Shown: positions 12,614 through 24,880, counted from the stretch's first letter. The stretch is DNA of 32,249 bases from Saccoglossus kowalevskii (GCF_000003605.2 NW_003142308.1:408162-440410); one strand, 5' to 3'. A program made the numbers and translations. The notes: generated from the sequence alone by a model not told the origin.

Positions 12614-14781
12614 ATGCGCATCAAATGCTGTTTTTTTTTATATTAACTGTGGTTATTGTAATGACAAATAGAAAATAGGCCTACCTTCGGAAAACATGCA
12701 TGCACTCAGATCTACACAGAGGGTTCTTGTTATTGCATTGATTTTCAAGTTTGTGTTTTCCCACGCACTGACATCTTGAAATATGTTGATATACAGGAAT
12801 AGTATTATATAAAATTCAAATGAAAAAGACTGTATTTTCCTTTTTGACAAGTGGAGCAGTATGTTCCCCTCATATATTCTTTGAAAATCATTGATTCAAC
12901 AAAACATTGTTACATATATATCAGTCAGTCGTTTTCTTGTATGTTGCTTTGTGTTTATTTACTTGTACATCACTTACGAATAATGAATGACATAATATTG
13001 ATTTTATACAATTTAACATGGCCTCTATCATGATATAGGATTTTACATAGAACATTTTCAAAGGTTGCCAAAGCTGTATAATGATATCCTCCCTAACCTG
13101 ATTACAAATGCAGGACATTCAAACAGACTACATTAAGAAATAAAAGAGCAAATCCTCTTGCAAGAAAACGCCTGCCAATTTAATTCTTTAAATCTTTCGG
13201 GAAGTCCTTCGTGACATAAAGATATTAGCCATACACAAATTACAGGTATCATGTTGTGGGAGATAAATAGATGTATATCGTGTAGTGTAGACAGTGTTCT
13301 CTAGTTCTAGTGCAGATTGTATTACATTTGGTCATTGAGTGAATTAAGCACCCGCCACATTTGTCGCAGTTACAGACCAGCGCATATAACCAATCATGTT
13401 TTCAGGCGATGTAACCAAATGTATTTTGGGCACGATTATATTTTCTGTTTTTACTTAATAGCACCCTGTACTAAACTCATTCTACTTTACCAACGTTGTC
13501 ATGTGCTTACATTGGGTTACATTAAATAATATAATATACATTCATGCCATAAATAAAATTTGGTATCATCATTGCCAGATTAATTTTCCAGCGAAAACAT
13601 TCCAGCCACGCCATCCTTAAATCGTATATTTGTGTATTACCAACAACAAGAGTGAAAATCACTGGGATCTGTTATTTAGCAAATTAAACGTAAGCAGGTG
13701 ATGGTTAGTATCTATGTTGACTATACTGCCTTAGAAATTACAATTCAGTGTTAATAGTGACAGGTCATCAATAAAAGTTAATGGTAGATTTGAGTACATA
13801 TCACCATTGCATCTCAGCCTTTATAATTGCAACGTACTCTCCTAGAATACAAGATGAATACTGCAATGCACGTCATCCAGATAAATCAGCTGTAATCCAA
13901 AGTCGAAAGTTGTCAATTATTAATATAAGATGATATAATATATTTTTACTAATTGCGTTGACTACCTAATTGTGTCAGTACTCGACTTATAATAATTGTA
14001 CGCACTGTCACCCGGCAGTAGTGATCAAGTCGTTTTTGTGATCAAGTCAAAATGCGTGATGAAACATCCCACCGATTGACGATAAAAATCCTATTTGCAA
14101 CATTTAAGAATAATTTCTTTTTTAAGCTGAAGCTATGACCTGGTTACTGGAATGGACACACTACATCATTCATATAAAATCACAATATAGCATTTACACT
14201 GCTGAGACGTAACTTGTCAGAATGAAAAGTTTTATACATACATCATTCAATACCGGTGGCAGACCAATACAATTACAATGCGTCACTTGGGCACAACGTG
14301 TTTACATTATTACACCAAGGTGTACACTTGATGTTTCATACAACACCTGTTTTGACAGCGCTCGAAATCCAGTGTTCTGTCTTCATTCAACAAATATGGT
14401 GGCAGACATCTCTTCTAAATATTCTGCATAATATGTATCTGTACATTTTTTCAATCTCCGACTGAGTCTTTGAAAAGACCTGGATATTTTTATCGAGGGG
14501 TGTTATGTTATGATATACGCTGCGTAATATGGGCAGCTCCCGAGGCGCTGTGTCGGATGGCTTGATATTCAAACATTATTGGCAGTTTTCAACATAAATA
14601 CCAGTCTCAACGTGTTGTCTCTAACAACATTATTATACCGTATAGACATGTAGATGTAGACATATTATATGATGTATTGAAAATATTATTGCAAATTACA
14701 AACTTTTACTATAATGTTCCTAAAGAAATTGCGTTTTGAGTAGACGTAAAAGGGCGTTGCGATTACATCATTTCATGAATT

Positions 14782-14929
14782 GAATCTCTGTGGAATTTCA
14801 ACTGAACAGGTTGTTCCATTATTGTCTACATTGAGAATAATTAACTAATTTATGTGATGTCCTGTATTCTCTAAGCGTGTATTACATGAACGTCCCTGAC
14901 CTGGAGGTCTAATTCGACATTACTAGGCT
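14782..14929 (+). repeat. 148-bp block, 96% identical between units 1 and 3
   Basis: This block matches 30,759-30,906 without gaps at 142 of 148 positions by my count, whereas flanking parts of the duplication are visibly more diverged and gapped. It contains TGACCTGGAGGTCT at 14,897-14,910, invariant between copies: two AGGTCA-like half-sites in everted arrangement spaced by two bases. Both strands lack a long open frame. It may be a constrained non-coding element, a gene-conversion tract or a chance slow patch. Confidence 0.75.
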
Positions 14930-15940
14930 TAAAATAACCAATGCCGAGTGGGTGGTTTAACAGTCACGTTGTCAGATGACAGACTGACAATAACGAATAT
15001 ATTTTCTATCAATAGAGGAGCGTTTACAGAAGTTACTGTTTAATTATAAAGATGAATTTAGAAAAACACTATTTCCGTGCTGCGTTTACATATAGAAGGC
15101 TTTTAAATTAGGTTTGTTTGTTCTTTGCCATACTGTACCGAACGTCATAACGTAATAAATTAATATGTAAATTTATACACCCTGCCAAGTATATATATTG
15201 CATGCATGTATGTTCCCATAAAACACACTTACTATCACTGAGGTCGTAACACTGTATGACGTTTATTCATAGACAAGTCGTGTTAATAACACCATTATGT
15301 ACATCTAATATTCTGGTTTTATGGTTCATGACATACTATGTCTGAGATCGCCAACTATGACGACATTTACACAGACTGCCCAATGCTTTATAGGGAACGT
15401 TGATGCGAACTGATTGACTTCAGCAGGCTTAATTAAATTACATCTTTAGTAGAGCTACTGTTTTCCTATGCGCTGTATTTGTTGTGTATCCCAAAATTCA
15501 TTTATTTCTACCCACTCTAATATCACAACAGTTGCGACTCACTCAAATAGCAGATGCATTCCACTGAAATAGGTGTTTTATTTTGGGTTATTAATCGGTT
15601 ATCAATAATGTACTTGTCAATAACTGGTTAGTGCTTACTACTATGCCATGACATGAACGTGACTGTTACTGCATTGGAACAATATGATTAACGGATTTGT
15701 CCTAACCATAGTAGTTGCTTTTGTTACGGTGGTTGAGTTATTGATACATTTGTTTAAAAATAATATGTAGTTTTTATATGCATGTGCAAAAAGGAAAGTA
15801 ACATTATTAAACTACGTGTAAATGTCAATAATTTCCCTGTGAAATAGAGTAGACAATCAGATTAGGAAGATACACATACTAATATCCAACTGTACAAAAA
15901 GACGGTTGAAGTTGTTATATTGCATAGCAAATAAATTATG

Positions 15941-15941
<1 letters not shown>

Positions 15942-15993
<52 letters not shown>
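15942..15993. repeat. (TA)n microsatellite, about 26 repeats
   Basis: A pure TA tract. It sits just after the sequence AAATTATGC that in unit 1 (about 8,121-8,133) is followed by a non-repetitive TATAAAAATC. The expansion therefore arose after duplication. The open frame running through it simply encodes alternating Tyr-Ile and is not a gene. Confidence 0.98.
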
Positions 15994-15995
<2 letters not shown>

Positions 15996-17436
15996 AAAAA
16001 GATGTACTTATATGTCAGTTGCTGTGTTTGTGCTACACACTGACACATAGACGTGATGCACTAATTTCCTCCGGAATTAGAAAAATAATTGGATCGAATT
16101 TTGCGGAAAGCGTCATGCCTTAACGTCTTCCCTGTAATTTAAAAGCCCCATGTCCTCTTTTGGTCTACCAAAAATGAAACGTATACATTGAATGAAATTC
16201 CATGGATGAAACTATAGGTATATAGCCCCATAACGAAGATACAGACATTTGCGTCCACTATATATTTCATTATTGCTGTGCATATAAAGTCAATTGCAAC
16301 ACACAAGTGGGGACTAAGATTGTTTCGCCGCCAAAACCTCGCCAGAAAGCAATATTACATTAATTACATATTGAATGGTATGATTGTTATGTACTATTTT
16401 AAAAAATGTAGTCGTCGAGCCTGTAAGTATGTGAATGTTTATTAGCTCTATTATGAATGAAACACAGAATACAAACATACCCAGTGCGGACAATCGTTTT
16501 AATGACCTTATTATTCATAATTAATACATCATTCAAGAATTTCAAAGTACTTAACTATTTGAGATTGACTTTATATAAATACCTATCCATCTCATTGTTT
16601 CTAGCCTGTTACACTAAGCTTGTAACTGTTTTTTAACACTACACATCTCGACCTTGATAAACCAATTTCCAATTTTGATTTCGAAAAAAAAATGTCTTAT
16701 ATATCTTTCAAAACTTCTTATAAACGTATTACCATTTGGTTACCCATCTTTTGTCTTGTGTAACCACAAATCTTGAAAGCAACATTGAGTAGAGATAGCC
16801 CATTGTTCTATATTTACTTTGTTGTGTGATCGATTTAATAATGTGCCCCTCGTTTCTAGTGTTAATTAGTAATATAAAACACCTGAACACTGAACCTTAC
16901 TTGATGTTGAAATTGGCAATCCGGACTATCCCTCTAGTGAGTCAATAGGGCATCAGGAATTCTCAGGCAAATGGTATGCGTGTCAATTCAAGGTTTGAAC
17001 TTCATGTCAGCACAGATGGCGCACTTCTGGTAGATACACTCAGGTCCGCTATTGTTTGTGACAGAGAGTATACATCAAGCTGTCATAATCACCTTGTAAT
17101 ATGAAGAAACAGATGTTTTCACCTATGTTTGAACGCTGTGTTTGAACGCTGTGTTTTCTGTGTTCTTTATTGTTCTATAGAAAATCACTGTATTTTCAGT
17201 AAGGAATTTATAAACGGTATGCTGTTAAAAGTGAATGAGTACTTCACAACTACAATGAACAAATCAGTTGCATTACCGGTACACCGTGACGCAGTATCCA
17301 CAAACTATATCCTATTTAACAGTACGAAGTACTTCATAACGATTCGGTGCAACTGCCTGCACAAGCTTTAATATTAGCAATTTGATCGACGCAAGATGCC
17401 GAAGGCCTTTGCAAACATGCTACACTATACACATAG

Positions 17437-17770
17437 AAGGAGGTCAAGCGTGTAGTCAATGATACTGTGGCGTCATGTGACATTATTATCAGATACGGAT
17501 CTGATTAATTATTAAATGTGGTTGTTGTAATGACAAATATAATATAGGTCTACATTCGGGAAGCATACATGCACTCAGATCTACACCGAGGGTTCTTAGG
17601 CATTATGTCTATAACACGGTGTCACTATATAACATTATTATCAGACACATGTCTACTACTGTGTTTGTGCCACTTATTGAGCGTTTTTCTCTTTTATAAT
17701 CAAGCGTGGTTAATGTAATAACAAGTGAAATAACATGCCTTTAAATCTTGTGAAAGTTTTCACATTTGTG
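17437..17770 (+). repeat. Nested partial duplication inside unit 2
   Basis: Unit 2 contains two successive diverged copies of the part matching 12,560-12,735 of unit 1. The first runs from about 17,437 to 17,605. The second starts near 17,606 with GTCTATAACAC and repeats the AACATTATTATCAG box and the GTGGTTAATGTAATAACAAG stretch. A smaller 14-base duplication (TGTTTGAACGCTG) lies upstream at 17,124-17,151. Confidence 0.6.
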
Positions 17771-18331
17771 TTTTCTACGCATGCGTGGACATGTTTTTCA
17801 ACACATGTAAAACAAGAATGTATTTCTTCCACTGTAACATGCAGACCATGTTACCATTTTTGGGAATTATTGATCTGACATACTATACTCGTCACTCAGT
17901 CATTTAGGTGTTAAATTCTGAATCTGAATATAGATTTTACATAATTTATTCATGACATGCATCATCATATAAGATGGTATTAAAGTGTTGCGTCATATAA
18001 CAGCTTAACTTTAAAATATGCCAAACATTATGATAATATAAACCCGAATTTAATTTCAATTACGTGACTTGCAGCACTTTGGTGAATGAGATCACAAGCT
18101 GGACAATCAGATCGCATTAAGAAATAATAAAGAATATATCCCCTTGCGTGAAAACACCTGAAAATTTTACTATTCTCAGGAAAGTACATTGTCATATAAG
18201 GATATTAGGCGTACATAAAATCGCTTTCAACAGGTATGTTGTTGGAGGTAATAAGATACGTAACGTGTAGACAGTGTTGAGTTTTAGTACAGATTGCATT
18301 ACATTATTGGGAGAATTGAACACCTAAAAAC

Positions 18332-18354
18332 TATATATATATATATATATATAT
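18332..18354. repeat. (TA)n microsatellite, about 11 repeats
   Basis: A short pure TA tract in unit 2 directly after the shared GAATTGAACACC. The equivalent positions in units 1 and 3 have CACCCGCCACATTTG or CACCCGTCATATTTG instead, so the tract is private to unit 2. Confidence 0.95.
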
Positions 18355-19377
18355 CTGAACCGTATTTTTCATGAGAAACAGAATTTATTCGTATCCTGTA
18401 TCAAACAATCGCTGCTTCATATACGTGTGCAAGTGCTCACACTGTGTTACATTATAAAAAGATAATTATAAGTAATCATAGTTAAAAATCATATATACGG
18501 GTATTATTATAAAATGTCTCTTCAACATTAATTTTCATCATGTCTGTCCGCGAACATATTCATTCCAGGCTGCAACCATCATCAAATCGTGTAATTGTGT
18601 ATTTCCAACAACAAAGGTTTCAATCATTGGGGTCCGTTGTTCAGCAAATTAAACGTATGCAGGCGATGTTTAATATCTATCATGATTGTATTGCACCGGG
18701 AATTACAATATCGTGACAGGTCAAAAGTTAATTGGAGATTTCAGAACTTATCATCTTGTCTTATAAGCCTTAATAATTACAACGATGACCAAATCAGCCG
18801 TGACACTAATTTGATTTTTTTTAATTATTAATTTTAGATTATGATTAATTGTAATACCGGGCATTATCTGTGCATTCATGCTGGCGGCACAGCCTGGCAA
18901 TAATAATTTTAAGTGGACGTAAGACTAAATTTAGCCTTTAGAAAGATTCGTTAATAATTGTACGCACTGTCGCCCGCAGTAGTCATCGAGTATTTTCCAG
19001 ATCAATCAAGATATTTGACGAAACAGCTCACCGACTGACAGTAATGCTCTTATTTGCCGCATTTATGTAGAATTTAACGCTTTTCAGTTATAATACTAAA
19101 ATGAACCCACTACACCATATTGGATTGACCGTTTACATAACATCACTATAGTGGGTCTACTGAGAATTGATTAGTTACGTGTCAGAATAAAAAGTGCAAT
19201 AAATACATTAATCCAAAACGGCATGGCAGATAATATTTGGTAATAGTTGTAATGTGGAAAATCGTTACTGTGGTTGTGATATTTATACATATTGATGGTG
19301 TAAAAAAGTATATGTACATGCGTATATACAAAAGAAAAAACCGACAAGTCTCTGAAAATGGAACATTCGTATCATCG

Positions 19378-19491
<114 letters not shown>

Positions 19492-20143
19492 TGTGGGGAC
19501 ACTCGTGAGTTATTCTCTGAGAGATGTTACATATAGCAACATGTATAACAACTTTTGCGTTGTGAATATAGAGAGCATTATATCACACACTAAATTTTAA
19601 TTCCACATGGAACCAAGATTGTTTCGCCTCCAAAACCCCTTATCATTATATATCTACACCAAATACAATTTGAAATAAACCCAATTTAGATTTTACATAA
19701 TTAATAATTCATTCAATTCAATACATAACTATTTGAGATTGCCCCTATTTAAATAATTCTAAATATTTTTGATTATTATTTATCAGCAAACGACTTGACC
19801 AAAACAAAACCGTCCAATTTGTTCAAATTGTTCAACCATAACTGTTTCTCCAAATTACCGTTGGATTTTCCCCTAATTAATACAATTTTGAAATGAGTGA
19901 AACTAACATGTGAGATGAGTTAAGTGTTTTTCTATCACATAAATTTCATATAACCATATTATCGTATTAAAATATGGTCGTGCTGGTATTATCTCTAGGT
20001 CAAGACACTTTGATTTGCTCTTTTAGTCTATTTATGTTGCTTGTCGTGCACTCCAGCATTTCATTTATTAGACAAACAGCGTGAATGGCGATGATATAAC
20101 GTAAAATATAATGTATGCATTAGCTGGACTAATAATGTGATGT

Positions 20144-20331
<188 letters not shown>

Positions 20332-20905
20332 ACGTTTGTTAAACAATTTATTAGCAAAGTTGGAACTTTAATCACTTACATTATTTTGTTTGTTTAATAT
20401 TGTTGACAGAATGTTTATTCTTCTGTTGTGCCAAACAAGACTGCTGACATTAACTGTCTACTTGTAACTCTTCTTGCAACCCTAAGTCCCCTGTAATATC
20501 ACTACAGCCGAACAATCGCTAAATAGTAACATATGGCTAAAAAAGAACACTCAAGTTGTAACTAGATCACGCTACATGTCCAGTCATTGTTACTGATCTG
20601 CTGAGTGTCACTCTACCAATGGATCTTAAATTACCAAGACAGTGTTAATCTGAGCATTTTTTGAATGTAATTCACTTTGAATTCAGCCTACTGATTGTAG
20701 ACACCAAATAATATTCAGACGTTATTATACTTGTTTCACTCTTGAAGGGAATGACACTTAATTTAATAGGATACCAAATTAAACAATAATTCGCACATGC
20801 TGAATAATCTGAATGGTATTATTAGTATTATTGACAGTGTGAGCGATAAAATAACAGTAATGGGTGACGCTTGAACAAAAATGAGTCATTATACTGTATA
20901 CCGGC

Positions 20906-21974
20906 AAACAACAGTTTTTGATTCGAATTAAACAAACGTAAATCATGTGTGAGAGCTGAGGCTAGCATGCATGAATGACATTTCTATGATATCTTTATTC
21001 TTAATTTTTGAAGAACAAAAAATAAAGCTATTTATTGCAAATAAAATAGCAATTGAAAATAGTTATTGCACAATTCTTGATTCGCTGATTCGTTGATTCT
21101 TCAATTAGCCTTACCCGTTGAAGGCTTCATTTGTTTTGAGAATACGAAGTCCAAAAACGGGGCCTTATAATTCGGTCTCTGTCCGTGCGTCCGTGTGTCC
21201 ATTCGGAGTCATATTTCAGAATCATTTGGACTGATTCCGTTCATTCTTTGCATGGGCCTATTACTTTATGTGGGACATATGCACATGCAGTGGTTTAGCG
21301 ATTCGATTCAAAATGGTAGACTGGCAGCCATCTTGTTTTTTGAAAATGTTGTATTTTGGATATGCTTTGTAAGTATTCATTAAAACTTGGTACATAGACT
21401 ACATAGACAACTTCTTTCGCAATTGGATCAAAGATGGCCGACTGGCAGGCATCTTGTTTTGTTTTTAATGTGGTATCTTGGACTTGCTTTGCCAGTTTTC
21501 ATTCAAATTTGGAACATACTTTCTACATGTTAGGATACATGTCCATGACATTTTGTTTCAAAATCGGATCAAAATCAAAAAAGAATGGCCGATTGACAGC
21601 CATCTGACTTTTTGGCCTTACTACTATATTCCAAGATTTATGTACCATTTTTATTCGTATGTGGCACATATGACCGAATAACGGCTGTTTTTATTTTTGG
21701 CCATATTACTATATCTCTGTCACCCATGTATCAATTTCATTGATATTTACCATTTCATAAATGGATACATGTACATGTCAATTCAATTTGCAATTTGATC
21801 AAACATGGCCAACTGGCGGCCATCTTGTTTGTTCAAAATGTGATGTTTTTCTTTGCTATGTCTTAAACCGGAGGGGTCGTCACGCAACACATGTTCAAAT
21901 TTCATGTAAATAAACAATGTGTTGTATACGCCACTTGGGACTCAAGTTTCATGGACATGCTCGCAACAGCTCCT
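20906..21974 (+). repeat. Dispersed-repeat-like segment with recurring ATGGCC...GGCCAT motif
   Basis: From about 21,140 the text changes character. It has a CTCTGTCCGTGCGTCCGTGTG stretch at 21,178-21,198, then four spaced copies of a motif like ATGGCCGACTGGCAGGCATC at about 21,313, 21,434, 21,584 and 21,805. These are embedded in partly repeated text (GATCAAA before the motif, CATCTTGTTTT after it, and CTTTGCCAGTTTTCATTC-like spacers). The motif is an imperfect inverted repeat, best in the last copy (ATGGCC...GGCCAT). Spacing is irregular (121, 150, 221 bases). I read it as a decayed tandemly organised repeat or part of a transposon. It is absent from the homologous point of unit 1. Confidence 0.6.
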
Positions 21975-22604
21975 TCACATTAAAGTTGCATTCCCACTTT
22001 GTAAATATTTTTACAATAATATATATAGATTACTATGAGAGGTATTTGAAGTTACAAAAGTGTGCAAATAACAAGAAAACGACGCTGAAACTCTATTTTA
22101 GGTGGGCCACCTAAATTATTAGCCGAAGACCAACGAACAAACATCGGCGCGCTTTCCATTCCAATCCACATCTGACCAATAGGGTGAAGGCAATTCATCT
22201 CAACACCCCGACTGCCGCTAATAAATTTTCAGACAATTTACGTTCACCACTTTAATAAGTGCACATTTGGGGGTGAACTATCAGGTGAATAATAATACAC
22301 AAAATATTTGGTGAATGTGTTATGCTGTCTGGCAAGTCAAATACCCTGTGTGAATAGAATTTAGAGTAGAAAACAGCGTACAAATCAGCGTACAATGTCA
22401 AACTAGAAATAGTGTTCGATTGTGGAATGGTGGTCGCCGACAATGATCGGAACGGTTCAGCAGTGACCGGGAAAGTTCGACTATTCGCATGTTTGGCCAG
22501 ATTTCTCTTTATAAGTGTACTTTCGTTCTTTCAATTATCACTGATAGGAATTCATATATAGCATTTAAAAATGTTTACAAAGTGGGAATGCAACTTTAAT
22601 ATGA
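21975..22604. mobile_element. Non-autonomous element with 39-bp terminal inverted repeats (630 bp)
   Basis: The 39-base arm at 21,975-22,013 is the reverse complement of 22,566-22,604 at 37 of 39 positions. The shared core reads ATTAAAGTTGCATTCCCAC. The 552-base interior has no coding frame. Terminal inverted repeats around a short non-coding interior indicate a MITE-like DNA transposon. I cannot define a target-site duplication, because the right end runs straight into retrotransposon gag-like sequence. It may have inserted into the Gypsy copy or provided its 5' junction. Confidence 0.7.
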
Positions 22605-23317
22605 CGAGCACAAAGAGAACTTTCAAAAAATTTACAGGGACTGTGTCATTTTCAATGGCTTGTATTTATTGTGATATGCATAATTTGAGAGAGAGTCAAC
22701 GCAAAGAGTGTTTGCTGGCAATGTTAAATGGACCAGCTTTACAGTTATTAAGCACGGTTGACATAGCACAATATATAAGAGTTTATGTCACCGTTTGGCC
22801 TCACGATTTGGTGTTATAGGTAAAAGAGATATTAGTCGCTTGAGTTTAAAACACACCTAAATGAGGGTGTAAGTTTACGGAGTTTGGCTCAAGATATACG
22901 TGAGATGGTTGTTATTGATTACCCTGAAACTAGAGGGGAGATGTTTGAACAGATCTGCATATTTCAATGCTATAGATACGCCTGAAATCCGCCGTAAAGT
23001 GAATGAGACAGCTAGAAAGCCAGGATGTTTGTTTGACGATGTAGTACGTGAGAGCACACATACGGAAAACTATTTGACATAAACCAAACCTGGCTCTGAT
23101 TTGAAGAATTTGCCTGGTATTAGAATTCTTGGTAACAGTGATAGTGGCCCTGGTCAGCTGTCTGATTTAGTTGGTGTTGTAAAACAGCTACAACAATGTG
23201 TAGGAATACTGAAAACCGGGATTGTGACTTCCGAGAGAGGTCAAAAGGTCAAACCAAAATTAGAAAGTATGTTATGCTTGTCAGCAACCTGGTCATTTTC
23301 GTAGGGATTGTCGCACC
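22605..23317 (+). pseudogene. gag: Gypsy gag remnant: capsid region and CCHC zinc knuckle
   Basis: The first part (to about 22,770) reads RTFKKFTGTVSF and then ESQRKECLLAMLNGPALQLL, typical of the capsid start in metazoan Gypsy gag. It continues in other frames at 22,805-22,855 (RFGVIGKRDISRL) and 22,859-22,982 (SLRSLAQDIREMVVIDYPE), then 22,983-23,080 (EIRRKVNETARKPG). A complete CX2CX4HX4C knuckle, CYACQQPGHFRRDC, is encoded at 23,270-23,311 and ends at a stop. Gag would package the element RNA; here at least three frame changes prevent that. Confidence 0.88.
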
Positions 23318-23466
23318 TAACAAAACCTAGTGATTTAAACACCGACCTACTGGGTGTGGTGGTCAACCCCCAGTCCCAGTAAAACAAAACAAGGAAAGTG
23401 AGCAGACCCGGGAAATCTGTCACAGTAGTGTCTTGGGGAAAGTTACAACACGTTCAATGACCAATA

Positions 23467-23726
23467 ATGAAAATTGATGTGGTAAAACAAGATTGTTTGC
23501 TGATTCATGGTGTTAAAGGCCGTATTCAAATAGACACTTGGGCTACCGATTCGTTTCTAGCTGAGCATTGGCTTTTGAAAGTACCAGAAACGGAAAGACC
23601 ATAGCTGCAGGTGGTCAGGGAGCCAGTATGTGCTTTTGGTGCATGCATGTCACTTTATGTGGTAAAACGGTCGAAGTACCGACATATATTGTTGAATTTG
23701 AATCTTGGGATACCAGTGATCTTGTG
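23467..23726 (+). pseudogene. Gypsy aspartic-protease remnant
   Basis: A frame from the ATG at 23,467 reads KIDVVKQDCLLIHGVKGRIQ and then the active-site region at 23,533-23,544. There the aspartate and threonine are present but the third position is Trp where the family has Gly. A stop follows near 23,602. A second open part (about 23,611-23,722) encodes VTLCGKTVEVPTYIVEF, consistent with the flap half of the domain. The linker towards reverse transcriptase (23,726-23,935) contains RSTGSFENGIGVCHAVV. The protease would cleave gag-pol; this one is doubly disabled. Confidence 0.72.
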
Positions 23727-24169
23727 TGGTCCATGAACATGAGGTGAATTACACTGCTTGTGTTATGCCAATTCGGTCTACTGGTAGTTTTGAAAATGGC
23801 ATTGGAGTGTGTCATGCTGTTGTATATCCATGGAGTGCTAGGATTCCAATCCGAACACTCAATGTGACTCCCACTGACCAAAAACTTAAAGCTGGGATGG
23901 CTATCGCACTTCTTAGGGTACACAGATAGGGTCTTACCATACAGTCTCCAGCAGGAATCCTTGGCGGATAAGAAGGAAACCATTGTAAAAATCATAGTAA
24001 TGAAAGTTCTATTAGTACACCTTCTAGTACTACTAGATCTAATTCCCTTCAGGCAAATTCAGACGATTTTGAAGCACTTGTGCCGAGTCATCTTAAGTAG
24101 CTGTACAGGAAGAGTAGTGTGGGTTTTGGATACAAGGGAAGAAACAACAGTTTGTTGATTTGTTGGTCA

Positions 24170-24880
24170 AATCTTCTGGGGTCTTTAGTTATGATGGTAA
24201 GGATTTAGTTAAAGTGGATTTGATAAAACATTAGATAGTAGTAGACAGAAAATCAGTGCGACAAGCTCCATACCATACTCCAATATGGAAACACAGGGAG
24301 ATTGAGAGACGAAAAAGATCTTTCGGATAGGGGCTTAATTGAAGAGTCGGTCAGCCATTGGGCCTCCCAGTAGTCTTGGTCCAGAAAAAAGATAGGACAC
24401 AGAGGCTGTGCATAGACTATCATAAACTAAATTCAGTGAATGTCCAGGACAGCTTCCCTCTCCCAAGGATTGACGATAATATGGAATCACTTTATGGGTC
24501 GAAATGGTTTTCTACATTAGATTCACAATCAGGATAATGGCAAATTGAACTTGCGCCGATGTCTAAACCTTGCCTTTTGTACGAAAACTGGGTTATACCA
24601 GTGGAAAGTGCTTTCATTTGGCTTGACCAATGGTGTAAGCACTTTTGAAAGAATTATGGAGCGTTGTTTCAGTGGTTTGTCATGGAAAATCTTAATCGAG
24701 TATCTGGATGACATTATTGTATTTGCCAGAACGTTTGAGGAGTTGAAACGGTTAGAATTAGTTTTTGACCGGCTACAACAGACAGGGCTAAAACTAAAAC
24801 CTAACAAATGTGTGCTGTTTGCCCCTGTAATTGAATTGTTGGGTCACAAAATGTCGGAATATGGGGTTGAGTCAGATCCT
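24170..24880 (+). pseudogene. pol: Gypsy reverse transcriptase remnant
   Basis: The N-terminal part at about 24,370-24,560 reads VLVQKKDRTQRLCIDYHKLN and then WFSTLDSQSG, with the first catalytic aspartate. It is interrupted by a TAA at 24,535-24,537, where the family has an aromatic residue, and by earlier stops near 24,232 and 24,330. After a frameshift around 24,560 a long frame continues to 25,249 with WKVLSFGLTNGVSTFERIME and the catalytic box YLDD at 24,701-24,712 (IEYLDDIIVFARTF). The palm motifs are therefore retained although the chain is broken. Confidence 0.93.

Larger units (their letters stand above)
7711..15510 (+). repeat. Tandem duplication unit 1 (about 7.8 kb)
   Basis: Unit 1 of a head-to-tail non-coding duplication. 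Segments that align by eye in the same order and orientation: 7,711-8,133 with 15,511-15,941; 9,199-9,250 with 16,141-16,190; 9,960-10,045 with 16,620-16,700; 9,860-10,225 with 19,890-20,140; 11,590-11,645 with 20,522-20,575; 11,885-12,060 with 20,735-20,900; 12,480-12,735 with 17,360-17,605; 12,560-12,910 with 27,450-27,706; 12,921-14,270 with 17,880-19,255 and 28,498-30,290; 14,270-15,235 with 30,290-32,249 after removing an insertion. Typical similarity looks like 70-85% with many indels. No conserved reading frame is shared between copies, so I regard the unit as non-coding. Confidence 0.85.
15511..19261 (+). repeat. Tandem duplication unit 2 (about 3.75 kb, shortened)
   Basis: This unit restarts the series that began at 7,711: compare TTTTATTTTGGGTTATTAAT at about 15,576 with the equivalent at 7,767, and the shared ATCAATAATGTACTTGT that follows. 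It then proceeds through the same order of blocks and ends near the equivalent of 14,270. The 14,270-15,510 part of unit 1, including the 148-bp conserved block, is missing. A 90-codon-scale frame at 17,129-17,371 has no counterpart in the other units and no recognisable domain. Confidence 0.82.

Noticed and set aside
14222-14572. Overlapping frames of about 60-70 codons on both strands
   Set aside because: The homologous region of unit 3 (about 30,290-30,560) does not preserve these frames.
15938-16123. Open frame encoding poly-Tyr-Ile, and its larger counterpart on the minus strand at 19,182-19,502
   Set aside because: Direct translation of (TA)n microsatellites that are absent from the homologous position of unit 1.
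23615-23995. 126-codon minus-strand frame opposite the Gypsy protease and linker
   Set aside because: Shadow of the plus-strand coding remnant; no recognisable protein.
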